Origin: Bradyrhizobium sp. ISRA430
Lineage (GTDB): Bacteria; Pseudomonadota; Alphaproteobacteria; Rhizobiales; Xanthobacteraceae
NCBI RefSeq assembly: GCF_029909975.1
Contig: NZ_CP094516.1
Coordinates: forward strand, 6,426,501 to 6,490,500
Length of the DNA: 64,000 bases
Reading direction: 5' to 3'
The notes beneath the pieces are model-generated. The model saw only the letters and a program-made list of their open reading frames with translations. It was not told the origin of the DNA and searched no databases. This document shows, in pieces, positions 24,187-32,506 of this stretch; position 1 is the stretch's first letter; each line of letters starts with the position of its first letter. Both the position numbers and the translations under genes were made by a program.

Positions 24187-24215
24187 AGGTGCGAGGCATT
24201 CGTCGCCTCGCACCT
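24187..24215. promoter_or_regulatory. 11-bp perfect hairpin in the GH3 gene leader
   Basis: AGGTGCGAGGC (24187-24197) and GCCTCGCACCT (24205-24215) form a perfect 11-bp stem with a 7-base loop. It ends 11 bases before the GH3 start codon. No T-run follows and no ribosome binding site separates it from the ATG, so it could be a translational control hairpin or a protein operator. Confidence 0.5.
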
Positions 24216-24226
24216 GTCGCAACCCC

Positions 24227-25525
24227 ATGCAGCTCATTCGTCGTATCGGTCTCACCCTGCTCTGGCTGGCCGCGCCTGTCCTCGCCTTCGCTGCCGCGAA
24301 CAAGAACGATCCCTATCTGGTCGTGCTGCGTGGTGCGGGAAACATCGCGCTTGTCGCCGTGAACATCGTCGTTGTCATCGTCCTCTTGCGCCGGGGGCGC
24401 TGGCGCGGCGTGGCCGGCAAGCTCCTCGTCCTTCTCTGGTGCCTGCCGCCGCTGCTGATGGCGGCGGCGCATCTGCGATTCGAGCTGCGCAAGCACGATG
24501 TCCTCAGCGCGAGCGCTGCAGAGGCGCGGCAGCTCGGGCCTCGCTTCACGGTCGGCTATTCGTCATTTCCCGAGGTCGCGCGACTTGCCGAGCAAGGCTT
24601 GATCGGCGGCATCTACGTAACCCGGCACAACATCAGGGACCGGACCGTCGATGCCCTGCGGGCCGAGATCGCGGCGCTGCAGGACAGGCGGCGCGCCGCC
24701 GGCCTGCCGCCGCTCATCGTCGCCGCCGATCAGGAAGGCGGTATCGTCGGCCATCTCTCTCCGCCGCTGACAAAGGTGCCGGCGCTGGCGACGCTCGTCG
24801 GACTCGCGCCGGATGGCCGCCGGGCTAAGGCGGAGGAGTTCGGCCGCATTCACGGGCGTGAGCTTGCAGGGCTCGGCGTCAATCTCAATCTCGCGCCGGT
24901 GCTCGATCTCAAGCCGAAGGTTCAGCGCAACCGCCTCGACTTCCACACGCTGATCGGCCAGCGCGCGATCGCGAGCGATCCGGCAGTGGTCGGCGAGATC
25001 GCGAGCGCCTATGTCCGCGGTCTCGAGTCTTTCGGCGTCGGCGCCACGCTCAAGCATTTTCCGGGCATCGGCCGGTTGCGAACCGACACGCACCATTTCA
25101 GCGCCAATCTCGATACGCCAGTCGAAGAGCTTGAAGCATCCGACTGGCGCCCGTTCCGGGAGGTGCTCGCGCAGTCGCACAGCGCGCTCATGATCGGTCA
25201 TGTCACGCTGACCGCCATCGATGCCGGTCGCGCTGCCTCGCATTCCAAACGCGTCGTCGAGGGGATCATCCGCGACAAGTGGAATTATCAGGGCGTCGTG
25301 ATGACCGACGACCTCGTCATGGGCGCGATCTACCAGCACGACGTCTGCAAGGCCGTGGTGGAGGCGATCAACGCCGGCGTCGATCTGCTCTTGGTCGCTT
25401 ATGACGGCGCGCAATTCTACCGGATTTTTTCGTGCGCGCTCGATGGCGCGCGGAAGGGAAAGCTCGATGCAGATGCCTTGCGTGGAAGTGAAGCGCGCTT
25501 GGTTCGGGCGTTTCCGGCCGATTAA
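24227..25525 (+). CDS. membrane-anchored glycoside hydrolase family 3 (NagZ-like)
   Basis: This is a 432-residue protein. The first ~90 residues contain about three hydrophobic helices (LTLLWLAAPVLAFAAA, GNIALVAVNIVVVIVLL, GKLLVLLWCLPPLLMAAA), unlike the soluble NagZ of about 340 residues. The GH3 barrel then follows: GRELAGLGVNLNLAPVLDL, LKHFPGIGRLRTDTHHF (the NagZ-type D-x-H loop, but with PGIG for PGHG), and GVVMTDDLVMGAI with the predicted nucleophile D361. NagZ-type enzymes remove N-acetylglucosamine from peptidoglycan fragments. A membrane anchor would place this one at the envelope. It is divergent from the DUF4173/two-component genes. Confidence 0.85.
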   Translation: MQLIRRIGLTLLWLAAPVLAFAAANKNDPYLVVLRGAGNIALVAVNIVVVIVLLRRGRWRGVAGKLLVLLWCLPPLLMAAAHLRFELRKHDVLSASAAEARQLGPRFTVGYSSFPEVARLAEQGLIGGIYVTRHNIRDRTVDALRAEIAALQDRRRAAGLPPLIVAADQEGGIVGHLSPPLTKVPALATLVGLAPDGRRAKAEEFGRIHGRELAGLGVNLNLAPVLDLKPKVQRNRLDFHTLIGQRAIASDPAVVGEIASAYVRGLESFGVGATLKHFPGIGRLRTDTHHFSANLDTPVEELEASDWRPFREVLAQSHSALMIGHVTLTAIDAGRAASHSKRVVEGIIRDKWNYQGVVMTDDLVMGAIYQHDVCKAVVEAINAGVDLLLVAYDGAQFYRIFSCALDGARKGKLDADALRGSEARLVRAFPAD

Positions 25526-25819
25526 TTGTCGGTTGCCATTTCAGTCCTCGCTGGCCTTAGGAGGTTACGGCGTCACCGCTCCGCGGCTCTCGGCGCGCGG
25601 GGCGGTCAGCTCCTTCCAGGTGGAGTTCGCAACGTGGACCGGCATCCGAGCCGACCGCGATCGAAATTTTAGTCATTTTGCCGCCCGCGATTTTGCGGCG
25701 TCTGCGCTGCGCATCGTCCCGCAATGGCTCACTTGATGGCGCTGTTGCCTCAGCTTGCCGATTGTGATTTCGACGCAGGTGCGATATGGCTCTCGCGCTT
25801 TCAGAGGCGGAGACGAGCT

Positions 25820-26026
25820 TTGTCGAAACAATCCCTGCGAGAGGAGGCCGAGCGCCTGATCCGCGAGTCGATGGAGAAGAAGACCATCGTCGTCAAGCAG
25901 GGCACGACCCGCATCGAGGCGGTCTGCGGCAAGTGCGGCGCGCCGAACCGGGTGCAGGCGCCCAAGGGTCAGTCGCGCGTCAAGTTTGCCTGCAAGCAGT
26001 GCGGGCACCAGCAAGAGACGCTGTAG
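25820..26026 (+). CDS. small zinc-ribbon protein
   Basis: This is a protein of about 68 residues from a TTG start (MSKQSLREEAERLIRESMEK). It has a charged helix followed by a two-knuckle zinc ribbon, VCGKCGAPNRVQAPKGQSRVKF then ACKQCGHQQETL. The four cysteines in CGKC and CKQC would bind one zinc. The start is uncertain: a frame is open from 25724, and an ATG (MEKKTIVV) lies at 25871. TTG was chosen because GAGGCGGAG precedes it and the helix is well formed. No partner is evident; small zinc ribbons often bind RNA or act in transcription. Confidence 0.65.
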   Translation: MSKQSLREEAERLIRESMEKKTIVVKQGTTRIEAVCGKCGAPNRVQAPKGQSRVKFACKQCGHQQETL

Positions 26027-26039
26027 GCATTCTCGACTG

Positions 26040-26192
26040 CACCCTCTCCCCTTGTTGTGGGAGAGGGTGGCGCGCCGCGGAGCGGCGAGCCGGGTGAGGG
26101 GTCTCTCTCCGCAAGTTGCTCTCTCAGTTGTATCCGCGGACGGAACCCCTCATCCGGCGCTTCGCGCCACCTTCTCCCACAAGGGGAGAAGG
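26040..26192. repeat. dispersed palindromic repeat (CCCTCTCCCC / GGGAGAGGG family)
   Basis: ACCCTCTCCCCTTGTTGTGG and GGAGAGGGTGGCGCG open the element. CCACCTTCTCCCACAAGGGG and AGAAGGG close it, with GGGTGAGGGG and CCCCTCATCC as inner arms. It lies between the convergent zinc-ribbon and SDR genes. Confidence 0.7.
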
Positions 26193-26200
26193 GAAGGCGT

Positions 26201-27046
26201 CTAGTTGCCCTCCACGAATCTCTTGAACGCCTCCGCATGGTCCGGGTGCCAGCGCGACAGTGGTGGGCGGTTCTCGATGATATCGCCGGCGGCCCAGAGC
26301 ATGCGCTTCTCGTCGAGTGCGCGCGGCACGTCGTTGTCCGGACACAGAATATAGAAATCGCCGGCCTCAAGCCGCGTCAGCATGAAATCGACTGTCTGCT
26401 CCGGCGTCCAGGCGCCAGCCGGCTTTTCGGTGCGCCCCTTTGCGGTGAGACCGGTGAACACGAAACCGGGGATGAGCAGATGCGCGGTGATCCGGCAGCC
26501 CCTGGTGTTGCGCAGCTCGTGCTGGAGTGCCTCGGTGAATGCCTTCACGCCGGCCTTCGAGACGTTGTAGGCGGGATCGCCGGGTGGTGTGGTGATGCCC
26601 TGTTTCGAGCCGGTATTGATGATGATGCCGGCCTTGCCGCGCGCGATCATGCCGGGCGCGAAGATGCGCGAGCCGTGGATGATGCCCCACATGTTCACGC
26701 CGATGATGCGCTGCCAGTTGTCGGGCTCGCCGAAGAGCGTGCTGCCCGGCTGGATGCCGGCATTGTTCATGAGGATGTCGGCGCCGCCGAAGCGCTCGCG
26801 CACCGCACGCTCCAGTTCCGCCACGCTCTCAGGCTTGCTGACGTCGGTGACGGTCGTCATCACATTCGCGGCACCCGCGACCGATGACAGTTTTGTCGCG
26901 GCCTCCGTCAGTCGTGCCTGGTCCACATCGACGATGCAGAGTTTCATCCCGGCCTGCGCGAAGGCCATGGCGGCGGCAAGACCGATGCCGGACGCGCCGC
27001 CGGTGATCACGGCAACGTTGTCTTTGGCAATGGCGGCATGTGGCAT
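26201..27046 (-). CDS. SDR-family NAD(P)-dependent oxidoreductase
   Basis: This is a 281-residue short-chain dehydrogenase. AVITGGASGIGLAAAMAFA is the coenzyme glycine motif, LMNNAGIQPG the NNAG motif, NTGSKQG contains the catalytic serine, and YNVSKAGVKAFTEAL the Y-x-x-x-K. The start MPHAAIAKDN was chosen; the longer frame adds 14 arginine/proline-rich residues. The C-terminal ~40 residues (IENRPPLSRWHPDHAEAFKR) are typical of an SDR group common in rhizobia. It is divergent from the aldehyde dehydrogenase gene across 191 bases and may share a pathway with it. The substrate is unknown. Confidence 0.88.
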   Translation of the reverse strand: MPHAAIAKDNVAVITGGASGIGLAAAMAFAQAGMKLCIVDVDQARLTEAATKLSSVAGAANVMTTVTDVSKPESVAELERAVRERFGGADILMNNAGIQPGSTLFGEPDNWQRIIGVNMWGIIHGSRIFAPGMIARGKAGIIINTGSKQGITTPPGDPAYNVSKAGVKAFTEALQHELRNTRGCRITAHLLIPGFVFTGLTAKGRTEKPAGAWTPEQTVDFMLTRLEAGDFYILCPDNDVPRALDEKRMLWAAGDIIENRPPLSRWHPDHAEAFKRFVEGN

Positions 27047-27237
27047 GGATGGTCTCCGGGGCAGGGGCGTTGCACACGATCGACCCATAACATGGCGGTC
27101 TCGCGACCCTGCTCAACTGGGCATGGGAGGTCTTCGTTCCACGCCGACTTTACGCCCAATCCGCACCGCTGTAATCTTTCCGACCTAACGATCCCGCCCA
27201 GATCGAGCCAATCAATTACCTCACAGGGAGTGCAGCC

Positions 27238-28734
27238 ATGGCTGTGTCGCAGGCTATTCCGATCACGCGCCATCCGTTCGCCAACGGGTCCTACAAGCAG
27301 ATGCTGATCGACGGGGAGTGGGTGGATGCTGCTTCCGGCAAGCGCTTCGAGACGCGCAACCCTGCCACCGGCGAGCTGCTCGCAACCGTCGCCGAGGGCG
27401 ATAAGGAAGACATCGATCGTGCGGTCGCCGCTGCCCGCCGCGCCTTCGAAGGTCCCTGGAGCAAGATCAAGCCGTTCGAGCGGCAGAACCTGCTGCTCAA
27501 ACTCGCCGACCTCGTCGAGAAGAATTTTGACGAATTGTCGCAGCTCGACACGCTCGACATGGGCGCGCCCGTCAGCCGCACCCGCGCCTACCGGCTGCGC
27601 GCCATCGGCATGCTGCGCTACTATGCGGGCCAGACCACCGCGATCCACGGCGAGACCATCGAGAACTCGCTGCCCGGCGAGATCTTCTCCTACACGCTGA
27701 AGGAGCCGGTCGGCGTCGTCGGCGCCATCATTCCCTGGAACGGCCCGCTGACCGCGACGATCTGGAAGATCGGCCCGGCGATCGCGACCGGCTGCACCGT
27801 GGTGCTCAAGCCCGCCGAAGAAGCGCCGCTGACCTCGCTGCGCATCGCCGAGCTCGCGATGGAAGCGGGCGTGCCGCCCGGCGTCATCAACGTCGTTCCC
27901 GGCTATGGCGAGACCGCCGGCGCCGCACTCGCCTCGCATTACGATGTCGACAAGGTCGCCTTCACCGGCTCGCACGTCACCGGCCAGTCGATCATCCGCG
28001 CTTCGGCCGGCAACCTCAAGCGCGTCTCGCTCGAGCTCGGCGGCAAGTCGCCGGACATCGTGTTCGCCGATGCCGATCTCGATGCCGCCGTGCCGGGCGC
28101 GGCGATGGCGGTGTTCGCCAATTCGGGGCAGATCTGCAGCGCCGGCACGCGTCTGTTCGTCGAGCAGTCGATCTACGAGGAGTTCGTCGGCCGCGTCGCC
28201 GAGTTCGGCAAGAAGCTGCAGGTCGGCAACGGTCTCGATCCCAATGTGCAGATCGGCCCGCTCGTCTCCGAGCAGCAGCTCGAGCGCGTCACCGGCTATC
28301 TCGACATCGGCCAAAAGGAAGGTGCGCGCGCGCTCGCCGGCGGCGGCCGCGTCACCGAAGGCCCGCTGGCCAAGGGCTTCTTCGTCTCGCCGACGGTGTT
28401 CGCGGGCGTCCAGGACAACATGCGCATCGCGCAGGAGGAGATCTTCGGTCCCGTCATCTCCGCGATCGCCTTCAAGGACATGGACGAACTGGTCAAGCGC
28501 GCCAACGCCACCACGTTCGGCCTCGGCTCGGGCCTGTGGACGCGCGACGTCAGCAAGGCGCATGCGGTCGCGAAGTCGTTGCGCGCGGGTTCGGTCTGGG
28601 TGAACTGCTACCAGGCGATGGACCCGGCCGTGCCCTTCGGCGGCTACAAGATGAGCGGCTACGGCCGCGAGTCCGGCAAGCAGCACGTCGAGGAATATCT
28701 CAACGTGAAGGCCGTCTGGATCAAGACGGCGTAA
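27238..28734 (+). CDS. aldehyde dehydrogenase family protein
   Basis: This is a 498-residue NAD(P)-dependent aldehyde dehydrogenase of full family length. PWNGPLTATIWKIGPAIATG is the coenzyme loop, VSLELGGKSPDIVF holds the general-base glutamate, SGQICSAGTRLFV the catalytic Cys300, and EEIFGPVISAIAF the terminal motif. A GGGAGTG ribosome binding site precedes the ATG. The substrate range cannot be fixed. Betaine-, phenylacetaldehyde- and benzaldehyde-type enzymes all look like this. It is followed by a hairpin and an old-yellow-enzyme gene on the same strand. Confidence 0.92.
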   Translation: MAVSQAIPITRHPFANGSYKQMLIDGEWVDAASGKRFETRNPATGELLATVAEGDKEDIDRAVAAARRAFEGPWSKIKPFERQNLLLKLADLVEKNFDELSQLDTLDMGAPVSRTRAYRLRAIGMLRYYAGQTTAIHGETIENSLPGEIFSYTLKEPVGVVGAIIPWNGPLTATIWKIGPAIATGCTVVLKPAEEAPLTSLRIAELAMEAGVPPGVINVVPGYGETAGAALASHYDVDKVAFTGSHVTGQSIIRASAGNLKRVSLELGGKSPDIVFADADLDAAVPGAAMAVFANSGQICSAGTRLFVEQSIYEEFVGRVAEFGKKLQVGNGLDPNVQIGPLVSEQQLERVTGYLDIGQKEGARALAGGGRVTEGPLAKGFFVSPTVFAGVQDNMRIAQEEIFGPVISAIAFKDMDELVKRANATTFGLGSGLWTRDVSKAHAVAKSLRAGSVWVNCYQAMDPAVPFGGYKMSGYGRESGKQHVEEYLNVKAVWIKTA

Positions 28735-28742
28735 TACTCGCA

Positions 28743-28770
28743 TTTCCTTCCGCGTTTCGCGGGAAGGAAT
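28743..28770 (+). terminator. terminator-like hairpin after the aldehyde dehydrogenase gene
   Basis: TTCCTTCCGCG, a TTT loop and CGCGGGAAGGAA form a stem of about 11 bp with one bulged base, directly after the stop codon. The run of T residues is weak (ATATTGCC), so termination may be partial. Confidence 0.45.
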
Positions 28771-28852
28771 ATTGCCTAGCAGGGGCGGTGCCTTTTTCGG
28801 TAGCCGCCCCTCTTATATGATCCGCATCCTTCCGTAGCCATTTGGGGCAGAC

Positions 28853-29980
28853 ATGAAATCTCCGGCGTTGTTCAAACCGTTGCAGGTCGGTCCGTACAAG
28901 CTTGCGCATCGCGTCGCGATGGCGCCGTTGACGCGCATGCGGGCGGAGCGCGAGAGCTTCGCGCCGCGTCCGCTCAATGCCGAGTATTACGGCCAGCGCG
29001 CGACGCAAGGCGGCCTGATCATCGCCGAGGCTTCGCCGGTGCAGTCGAACGGCCGCGGCAATCCTGCCACGCCCGGCATCTATTCGGAGGCGCAAGTATC
29101 CGGCTGGCGTAAGGTGGTCGATGCCGTGCACGCCAAGGGCGGCGTCATCTTCCTTCAGCTCTGGCATGTCGGCCGCGTTTCGCACTCTTCCTTCCATGGC
29201 GGTGCGCTGCCGGTGGCGCCGTCCGCGATCCCGATCCGCGCCGAGGGCATGAGGGCGATGACGGCCGACGGCAAGGTCTCCGAGTACGAGACGCCGCGCG
29301 CGCTGGAGACGGACGAGGTCAATGACATCGTCAAGGCATTCCGCCAGGCCGCTAAGAACGCGCTCGCCGCGGGCTTCGACGGCGTCGAGATCCACGGCGC
29401 CAACGGCTATCTGCTCGAGCAGTTTTTGCAGTCGCGCAGCAACCAGCGCACCGACCAATATGGCGGTTCGATCGAGAACCGTGCGCGGCTGCTGCTGGAG
29501 GTCACGCAGGCCGCGATCGACGTCTGGGGCGCGAACCGCATCGGCGTGCGGCTGTCACCTTACGGCATCGCCAACGATTCCGGTGAGCCCGATCCGATGC
29601 CGCTCTACACGCATGTGGTGAAGGCGCTCGACAAGCTTGGCCTTGCCTATCTGCACTTCATCGAGCCGCGCTCGAGCGGCTCAGGCCGCGCCGAGGTCAA
29701 CTGGCAGAACGTGCCGTCGGCGATGGTGCTGTTCCGCCCGCTCTATAGCGGCGTGCTGATCACCGCCGGCGGCTTCACGGGCGAGACCGCGAATGCAGCG
29801 ATCGCCGATGGCCACGCGGATGCCATCGCCTTCGGCCGCATCTTCATCTCCAACCCCGACCTGCCGCGCCGCCTGCAGCATGATTATCCGATCACGCCCT
29901 ACAATCGCGCGACGTTCTACGGCGGTGAGGAGAAGGGCTACACGGACTATCCGGTGTATGACGAACTGACCCCGGCGTAA
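28853..29980 (+). CDS. nemA: old yellow enzyme family alkene reductase (NemA-like)
   Basis: This is a 375-residue FMN-dependent ene-reductase. LTRMRAERE near residue 25 and YYGQRATQGGLIIAEA form the FMN pocket. FDGVEIHGANGYLLEQFLQ carries the substrate-binding His/Asn pair, followed by SNQRTDQYGGSIENRARLLL. AFGRIFISNPDLPRRL binds the phosphate. Enzymes of this type reduce activated C=C bonds, N-ethylmaleimide, nitro compounds and nitrate esters with NADPH. It lies downstream of the aldehyde dehydrogenase gene (118 bases, with a hairpin between) on the same strand. A TetR-type repressor, often adjacent to nemA, is absent. Confidence 0.88.
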   Translation: MKSPALFKPLQVGPYKLAHRVAMAPLTRMRAERESFAPRPLNAEYYGQRATQGGLIIAEASPVQSNGRGNPATPGIYSEAQVSGWRKVVDAVHAKGGVIFLQLWHVGRVSHSSFHGGALPVAPSAIPIRAEGMRAMTADGKVSEYETPRALETDEVNDIVKAFRQAAKNALAAGFDGVEIHGANGYLLEQFLQSRSNQRTDQYGGSIENRARLLLEVTQAAIDVWGANRIGVRLSPYGIANDSGEPDPMPLYTHVVKALDKLGLAYLHFIEPRSSGSGRAEVNWQNVPSAMVLFRPLYSGVLITAGGFTGETANAAIADGHADAIAFGRIFISNPDLPRRLQHDYPITPYNRATFYGGEEKGYTDYPVYDELTPA

Positions 29981-30000
29981 GGTCGCTGCAGCCATCATAG

Positions 30001-30077
30001 CCGGCTGGAGCGCAGCGAAATCCGGTCCTGTTCAGGCGTGTCGGCTCCCGGATTGCGCTTCGCTTCATCCGGGCTGC
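30001..30077. repeat. imperfect palindromic repeat
   Basis: CCGGCTGGAGCGCAGCGAAA and CCCGGATTGCGCTTCGCTTC form imperfect inverted arms. The right arm ends CATCCGGG. It lies in the 228-base spacer after the ene-reductase gene, directly before the second 31-bp inverted-repeat element. Confidence 0.5.
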
Positions 30078-30113
30078 GCGATTATTGTGTCGCTCCGACC
30101 GCAACAAGAATTC

Positions 30114-30194
30114 CGTCATTGGGAGCGCAGCGAAGCAATCCAGAAATGTGCCCGCGGAAAGATTCTGGATTGCTTCGCTGCGCTCGCAATGACG
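30114..30194. repeat. 31-bp inverted-repeat palindromic element, copy 2
   Basis: Arms at 30114-30144 and 30164-30194 match the element at 9175-9254. One base differs between the arms (TGGGAG against TGCGAG), and the loop differs (AATGTGCCCGCGGAAAGAT region). It ends 15 bases before the GFA-like gene start. Confidence 0.88.
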
Positions 30195-30208
30195 ATTGAG
30201 GAAACACC

Positions 30209-30712
30209 ATGGCAAAAGCCGCAGTCGCTGCAGGGATCGCCACCGGGCAATGCCTCTGCGGCAAGGTCACCTTCGAGATCGACGTTCCCGCGCGCTGGGC
30301 CTGGCACGATCACTCCGCCGCCAGCCGCCGCGCCCACGGGGCGGCTTACGCCACCTATGTCGGGAGCTGGAAGAAGCGGTTTCGCGTCACGTCTGGAAAA
30401 ACGGCGCTGACCCGCTACGAGGACAGAGCGAGCAAGACCACGCGCAGCTTCTGCTCCAACTGCGGCACGCCGATCACCTATGAACGTCCGCGCGGACCGC
30501 ACATGATCAACATTCCGCGCGCGCTGTTCAAGGAACGCACGGGCCGCCAGCCGCTCTATCACATTGCCATCGAAGAGCTGCAGGAATGGGCCTACACCGG
30601 CGAACCGCTGGTGCCCTTGAAGGGATTTCCCGGCGTGGTGTGGCAGCGCTCGAAAAAGAAGAAGCGCGCACGCGGCGAGGATCCGTTCGAACTGGGGCGC
30701 GAGGAAATGTAG
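30209..30712 (+). CDS. GFA-family (CENP-V/GFA domain) protein with incomplete cysteine set
   Basis: This is a 167-residue protein of the glutathione-dependent formaldehyde-activating enzyme fold. The structural-zinc cysteines are present as GQCLCGKVTFEI and SFCSNCGTPITYE. The catalytic pair usually found in C-x-x-C-R-R is absent: the segment reads WHDHSAASRRAHGAAYATYV. The C-terminus (GFPGVVWQRSKKKKRARGED) is lysine-rich. The fold is therefore clear but the formaldehyde-adduct chemistry is doubtful. It starts at ATG 30209 and precedes the ThDP-enzyme gene by 120 bases on the same strand. Confidence 0.82.
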   Translation: MAKAAVAAGIATGQCLCGKVTFEIDVPARWAWHDHSAASRRAHGAAYATYVGSWKKRFRVTSGKTALTRYEDRASKTTRSFCSNCGTPITYERPRGPHMINIPRALFKERTGRQPLYHIAIEELQEWAYTGEPLVPLKGFPGVVWQRSKKKKRARGEDPFELGREEM

Positions 30713-30832
30713 CCATGTCGCTCTCCGCTCGTACGCAACGCAGCCATGAACGCGCTCCATTGCGCGCATCCCCGCACTTCGGCCATCATGCCGCCTGTCC
30801 TTGCGGCAACGTCCGCGAGGCCTGGAGGAAAC

Positions 30833-32494
30833 GTGAAGAACAAGATCACCGGCCGTTCCGCCTTTCTCGCGCTGCTCAAGGACGAGGGCATCACCCATCT
30901 GTTCGGCAATCCCGGCACCACCGAGCTGCCGATCATGCATGCGCTGAAGGACCATCCTGACCTCACCTATGTGATGGCGATGCAGGAGAGCCTGGTGGTC
31001 GCGATCGCCGACGGCTACAGCCGCGCCTCCGGAAAACTCGTGGCCTGCAATGTCCATGTCGCGCCCGGTCTCGGCAATGCGATGGGCTCGCTCTACAACG
31101 CCCAGTTCACGGGCACGCCGATGATCCTCACCGCCGGCCAGCAGGAGCAAGGGCATGGCCTGATGGAACCGGTGCTGTATGGCCCGCTGGTGCGGATGGC
31201 CGAGCCGCTGGTGAAATGGGCGGTGGAAGTGACGCGGCTGGAGGACCTGCCGCGCATCGTGCGCCGCGCCGCCAAGATCGCGACCACGCCGCCGACCGGG
31301 CCGGTGTTCATCTCGTTGCCGGGCGACATCCTGAACAGCGAGGCCGGCATCGATCTCGGCCGCTCCACCCGCATCGATGCCCGCACCAAGCCGTCCGACG
31401 AGGCGCTCAGGGCCTTCGCCGCGCGGCTGCTCAAGGCCGAGCGCCCGGTGGTCGTGACCATGGACGAGGTGGTCAAGAGCGACGCGCTCAAGGAAGCCGC
31501 CGAACTCGCCGAGCTGCTGGGAGCTGCCGCCTATCAGTCCTCCACGCCCTATGGCGCGCATTTCCTCTCGGAGAGCCCGAGCTTCATGGGCACGCTGGCA
31601 CGCGTGCAGAAGGTCGCGCGTGATACGCTCGCGCCCTACGATCTCCTGATCGCGCTCGGCGGCGATCCCCTGCGGATGTCGGTCTATAGCGAGGTCGATG
31701 CGCTGCCGGACGGCCTCGGCATCGTGCAGATCGGCCTCGTCGACCGGGAGATCGCCAAGAACTACGGCGCGGAGATCGCTCTGAAGGCAGATTTGAAGGA
31801 GACCCTGCACGCGCTGATCCCCGTGCTGAAAGAGATGGGCGGTGCTGCGCTGGCGCAGCGCGCCAAGCAGCGTCTCGCCGAACTCGTGCCGAAGAACTGG
31901 ACCGCGCGGCGCCCCGCGCTGGTCGAGCAGATCGGCAAGAGCGCCGGCCGCACGCCGATCGATCCGGACTGGATGGTGCTGCAAATGGTCGAGGCCATGC
32001 CTGAGCATGCGATCCTCGTCGACGAAGGGCTCACCTCCGGACGCCAGATCACGAACCTGCATCCGCATCGCGACCGCTACGGCTATCACGGTCTTGCCTC
32101 CGGCGGCATCGGCTGGGGCCTGCCGGCTTCCGTCGGCGTCAGCCTCGCCAATCCGGATCGCCCCGTCGTGTGCTTTTCCGGCGACGGCAGCGCGATGTAT
32201 TCGATCCAGTCGCTGTGGACCGCCGCGCACCACGAGCTGCCGCTATCAGTCGTCATCGCCAACAATGGCGGCTACCGCATCATCAAGCAGCGCCTGCTCG
32301 CCTTCCATGGCGACGACAATTACGTCGGCATGGATTTCGTCGACCCGCCGGTGGATTTCGCAGGGATCGCCAGGTCGCTGGGCTGCGAGGCGATCAAGGT
32401 GAGCGATCCCCGCGAGCTGAAGGCGACGCTGTCATCCGCGTTCAACCGGCCGGGGACGAAACTGATCGAGGTGATGGTGGACGGGAAGGTGTAG
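30833..32494 (+). CDS. ThDP-dependent enzyme, benzoylformate decarboxylase-like
   Basis: This is a 553-residue thiamine-diphosphate enzyme with the three-domain decarboxylase layout. LFGNPGTTELPIMHAL and AMQESLVVAIADGYSRASGK hold the cofactor glutamate (E52). NVHVAPGLGNAMGSLYNAQF holds His75, aligned with His70 of benzoylformate decarboxylase. CFSGDGSAMYSIQSLWTAAHHELP with VIANNGGY is the GDG-to-NN cofactor motif, strikingly like that enzyme. The counterpart of its second active-site histidine (His281) is not evident by hand alignment. The start is GTG 30833 with GGAGGAAAC before it. Other 2-oxoacid decarboxylases or lyases are possible. Confidence 0.85.
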   Translation: MKNKITGRSAFLALLKDEGITHLFGNPGTTELPIMHALKDHPDLTYVMAMQESLVVAIADGYSRASGKLVACNVHVAPGLGNAMGSLYNAQFTGTPMILTAGQQEQGHGLMEPVLYGPLVRMAEPLVKWAVEVTRLEDLPRIVRRAAKIATTPPTGPVFISLPGDILNSEAGIDLGRSTRIDARTKPSDEALRAFAARLLKAERPVVVTMDEVVKSDALKEAAELAELLGAAAYQSSTPYGAHFLSESPSFMGTLARVQKVARDTLAPYDLLIALGGDPLRMSVYSEVDALPDGLGIVQIGLVDREIAKNYGAEIALKADLKETLHALIPVLKEMGGAALAQRAKQRLAELVPKNWTARRPALVEQIGKSAGRTPIDPDWMVLQMVEAMPEHAILVDEGLTSGRQITNLHPHRDRYGYHGLASGGIGWGLPASVGVSLANPDRPVVCFSGDGSAMYSIQSLWTAAHHELPLSVVIANNGGYRIIKQRLLAFHGDDNYVGMDFVDPPVDFAGIARSLGCEAIKVSDPRELKATLSSAFNRPGTKLIEVMVDGKV

Positions 32495-32506
32495 GCGGCG
32501 CGGCGC

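Noticed and set aside
24037..24226. CreB tag (TTCAC-N6-TTCAC) in the divergent spacer
   Set aside because: Only a single GTTCAC-like half-site (complement of GTGAAC near 24171) is present, so the E. coli consensus does not apply.
27007..28743. 578-residue minus-strand frame opposite the aldehyde dehydrogenase
   Set aside because: Antisense to an enzyme with intact catalytic residues; no recognisable domain.
30116..32233. 705-residue minus-strand frame opposite the ThDP enzyme
   Set aside because: Antisense shadow of a gene with full ThDP motifs; composition dominated by Arg, Asp, Gly and His.
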